Assembly: GCA_031257595.1 (NCBI GenBank)
Contig: JAIROH010000129.1
Coordinates: 1-17,143, forward strand
DNA: 17,143 nt
From: Treponema sp.
GTDB lineage: Bacteria; Spirochaetota; Spirochaetia; Treponematales; Breznakiellaceae
Direction: 5' to 3'
The translations under genes were made by a program, and so were the position numbers. This document shows positions 15,166-17,143 of this stretch, piece after piece (the stretch's first letter is position 1; the number at the start of each line of letters is the position of its first letter). Below the pieces are notes generated by a model that was not told the origin of the DNA, did no database searches, and saw only the letters and a list, made by a program, of their open reading frames with translations.

Positions 15166-16731
15166 ATGACTGAATACGCGGCCGGTAAAAACCTGGATCG
15201 TCTAACGCCCAGGGAAATTGTGGTGGAACTTGACAAATACATTGTAGGGCAAAAAAAGGCGAAACGCGCGGTCGCCGTCGCTCTCCGTAACCGGATACGG
15301 CGTATCAAGCTGGATCCCGAAGTGCGGGAAGACATCGCTCCGAAGAACATACTGATGATTGGCCCGACAGGAGTCGGCAAAACCGAAATAGCCCGGCGGC
15401 TTGCCAGGCTCGCCAATTCCCCGTTTATCAAGGTGGAAGCCACCAAATATACCGAAGTAGGCTATGTCGGAAGAGACGTGGAATCGATGATCCGGGACCT
15501 TATGGCCGCCGGGGTCCAGATGGTAAAGGAAGAGATGCAGGACCAGGTAAACGCCGAGGCGGAAAAGCGGGCGGAAGAGGCCCTGCTTGACCTGCTTGTT
15601 CCCCGTCCCGGAAAAAAACGCAGGGAAACAAAGCCCCAGGGGCCGCTGATCAAACCTGTAGGAACCTTCAGTTTTAATAACGACAATGGAGCGGGCATTA
15701 TGGGAACGGCGATTCAGGTCGGGATCCCCGTTATGAGAAACCCAAGCGGCGAAGACGCTTCCGTGGTTTCCGCCGGGGATTTTTCCTCCGCGGACGGCGC
15801 CAATAACGCGGACGAAAGCGCCGACGCGGGAAACGCCGGCACAAAAAACGCCGACCCTACAAGGGAAAAATTCCGCCAGTGGCTCAAGGAAGGAAAGCTT
15901 GAAGACAGGACTGTGGAAATTACGGTGAATCAGAATCCCCAGTTTCCTTCAATGGAAATGATGGGCGGCGGTTTTGAGGATCTGGAATCGAGCCTTTCCG
16001 GTATTGCCGGTTTTTTCGGCGGTACGAAAAAAACAAAACTGGTAACCGTCAAAAGGGCGCGGGAAATACTTATCGCCGAAGAAGCGGAAAAGCTTATCGA
16101 CAGGGACAGGGTAAGCGACGAAGCCAGACGGCGCGTGGAAGAAACGGGCATTGTGTTTATTGACGAAATCGACAAAATCGCCGTCCGGGGCGAAAGGGGC
16201 GGCGGCCCCGACGTGTCCCGTGAAGGCGTACAGCGGGACATACTTCCGATTGTTGAAGGCGCCAGGGTCAACACCAAATGGGGCCAGGTAGACACGTCCC
16301 ACATACTCTTTGTCGCCGCCGGGGCTTTCAACGTAAGCAAGCCGTCCGACCTGATTCCCGAACTCCAGGGCCGTTTTCCCCTCCGGGTGGAACTTGATTC
16401 CCTGGGCAAGGACGATTTTCTCCGCATACTTACCGAGCCGAAAAACGCCCTTACAAAACAGTATACGGACCTTCTGGGAACGGAAAAAATTGACATTGAA
16501 TTTACCCCCCAGGCCGTGGAACGGCTTGCCGGCCTCGCCGCCGAAGTCAATTCCCGGCTTGAAAACATAGGCGCCCGGCGCCTTCATACGATTATGGAAA
16601 CCCTTCTTGAAGAGCTTTCTTTTGAAGCGCCGGACATTGCCCCGAAAAAGGTAACCATTACGGAACAATACGTGAACGAAAAGCTTACCGATCTTGCGAT
16701 GGATCAGGACCTGGGCAGGTATATTTTATGA
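15166..16731 (+). CDS. hslU: ATP-dependent protease ATPase subunit HslU (ClpY)
   Basis: HslU is the AAA+ hexamer that unfolds substrates and feeds them to HslV. I prefer ATG 15166, 8 nt after GAGGAG (15152-15157), because the product then begins like other HslU proteins just before LTPREIVVELDKYIVGQ. A GTG at 15157 would add three residues. The 521-residue protein has Walker A GPTGVGKT (66-73), the GYVGRD pore loop (99-104), Walker B IVFIDEID (329-336), LQGRFPLRVEL (400-410), the sensor-2 region ENIGARRLHTIMETLLEE and the conserved C-terminus DLGRYIL that docks into HslV. It is about 80 residues longer than E. coli HslU. The excess is in the intermediate (I) domain, including an Ala/Asn/Asp/Gly-rich low-complexity stretch (about 195-231). 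Confidence 0.97.
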   Translation: MTEYAAGKNLDRLTPREIVVELDKYIVGQKKAKRAVAVALRNRIRRIKLDPEVREDIAPKNILMIGPTGVGKTEIARRLARLANSPFIKVEATKYTEVGYVGRDVESMIRDLMAAGVQMVKEEMQDQVNAEAEKRAEEALLDLLVPRPGKKRRETKPQGPLIKPVGTFSFNNDNGAGIMGTAIQVGIPVMRNPSGEDASVVSAGDFSSADGANNADESADAGNAGTKNADPTREKFRQWLKEGKLEDRTVEITVNQNPQFPSMEMMGGGFEDLESSLSGIAGFFGGTKKTKLVTVKRAREILIAEEAEKLIDRDRVSDEARRRVEETGIVFIDEIDKIAVRGERGGGPDVSREGVQRDILPIVEGARVNTKWGQVDTSHILFVAAGAFNVSKPSDLIPELQGRFPLRVELDSLGKDDFLRILTEPKNALTKQYTDLLGTEKIDIEFTPQAVERLAGLAAEVNSRLENIGARRLHTIMETLLEELSFEAPDIAPKKVTITEQYVNEKLTDLAMDQDLGRYIL

Positions 16732-16780
16732 CGGTAAAGGAAAGGTTTTATTTTACCGATGCTGAAAGAAGAGGTGTATA
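16732..16780 (+). promoter_or_regulatory. hslU-flgB spacer with inverted repeat and sigma28-like elements
   Basis: This 49-nt spacer holds an inverted repeat CGGTAAA/TTTACCG (16732-16738 and 16752-16758, 13-nt loop). The same bases contain TAAAG (16735-16739) and, after about 15 nt, ACCGATGC (16755-16762), a partial match (5 of 8) to the flagellar sigma28 pattern TAAA-N15-GCCGATAA. A ribosome binding site (GAAGAGG, 16768-16774) follows 6 nt before flgB. No T-run follows the hairpin, so it is a poor terminator. A separate flagellar promoter here is plausible but not proven. Confidence 0.4.
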
Positions 16781-17143
16781 ATGAGTAATTTTTCAAAAAC
16801 CGTTGATTTGCTGAACCGGGCGATGGACGTAAGTATGCTCAGGGATTCGGTTTACGCGGATAACCTGGCCAACAAAGACGTACCCAATTTCAAGCGTACC
16901 GAAGTAAATTTTGAGGCACAGCTTCAAAAGGCGCTTAATTCCCAGGACTACAAGCCGAGCTTTGAGATGGCGCGGGTGGATTCACGCCATGTTTCTTCCT
17001 GGACTCAGCTTGATTACCGGAACGTCGAACCCAGACGGGCGCTTGATTACCTTAGTACCTACGACAACAACGGAAACAACGTGGACCCGGAAAAAGAATT
17101 TAATCTGATCCTGAAAAACCAGCTGCAGTACACCCTGTATGCC
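16781..17143 (+). CDS. flgB: Flagellar basal-body rod protein FlgB (partial, runs off the right edge)
   Basis: FlgB forms part of the proximal rod of the flagellum, which is periplasmic in spirochaetes. The visible 121 residues begin MSNFSKTVDLLNRAMDVSMLRDSV, with the rod-protein signature ADNLANKDVPNFKR (about 26-39), the FlgB-typical FEAQLQKAL soon after, and NNVDPEKEFNLILKNQLQYT towards the edge. This last part matches the conserved C-terminal region of FlgB, so only a short C-terminal helix is missing. ATG 16781 follows GAGG (16771-16774) by 6 nt. In Treponema and Bacillus, flgB opens a long motility operon (flgB, flgC, fliE, fliF and onward), so those genes are expected to the right. Confidence 0.94.
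   Translation, partial: MSNFSKTVDLLNRAMDVSMLRDSVYADNLANKDVPNFKRTEVNFEAQLQKALNSQDYKPSFEMARVDSRHVSSWTQLDYRNVEPRRALDYLSTYDNNGNNVDPEKEFNLILKNQLQYTLYA

Overview
The window is a 17.1-kb, entirely plus-strand, gene-dense block of a bacterial chromosome. Sixteen protein genes were found: fifteen complete and one (flgB) cut by the right edge. No RNA genes, insertion sequences, CRISPR arrays or gene-free stretches longer than about 125 bases were seen. Gene content and order (mraZ to ftsZ, then a Xer recombinase, a TPR protein, dprA, topA, a second Xer, hslVU and flgB) point to a spirochaete of the Treponema lineage. The moderately high GC coding sequence would fit a termite-gut or other free-living/commensal treponeme better than T. 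pallidum, but the species cannot be fixed from the sequence alone.

Layout. Bases 1-124 are an AT-rich leader holding a sigma70-type promoter and a phased TGGG-type repeat array that looks like the binding site for MraZ. The dcw (division and cell wall) cluster follows: mraZ, rsmH, ftsL, murF, mraY, ftsW, ftsQ, ftsA, ftsZ. It is reduced: no ftsI lies between ftsL and murF, and murE, murD, murG, murC and ddl are absent from the expected places. From 8774 the operon continues with a XerD-like recombinase, a membrane-anchored TPR protein, dprA, topA, a XerC-like recombinase, the HslV protease and HslU ATPase, and then flgB, the first gene of a flagellar rod/basal-body operon. The dprA-topA-xerC-hslV-hslU-flgB order resembles the Bacillus smf-topA-trmFO-codV-clpQ-clpY-codY-flgB order, without trmFO and codY.

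How the genes work together. MraZ probably autoregulates the leader promoter. MurF and MraY make the UDP-MurNAc-pentapeptide and lipid I steps. FtsZ, FtsA, FtsQ, FtsL and FtsW assemble and drive septal wall synthesis. The two Xer recombinases would resolve chromosome dimers at division, and TopA controls supercoiling. HslUV is a regulated protease. Most junctions are stop/start overlaps (ATGA, TAATG or 8-11 nt), so translational coupling along one long transcript is likely. The only gaps with room for new signals are before rsmH, between ftsA and ftsZ, before topA, before hslU, and before flgB.

Nothing here is clearly a wholly new system. The most distinctive points are the phased MraZ box, a probable non-AUG (CTG) start for ftsA, two Xer genes in one division operon, two mutually exclusive hairpins immediately before the hslV ribosome binding site, an enlarged HslU I-domain, and an inverted repeat with sigma28-like elements ahead of flgB.
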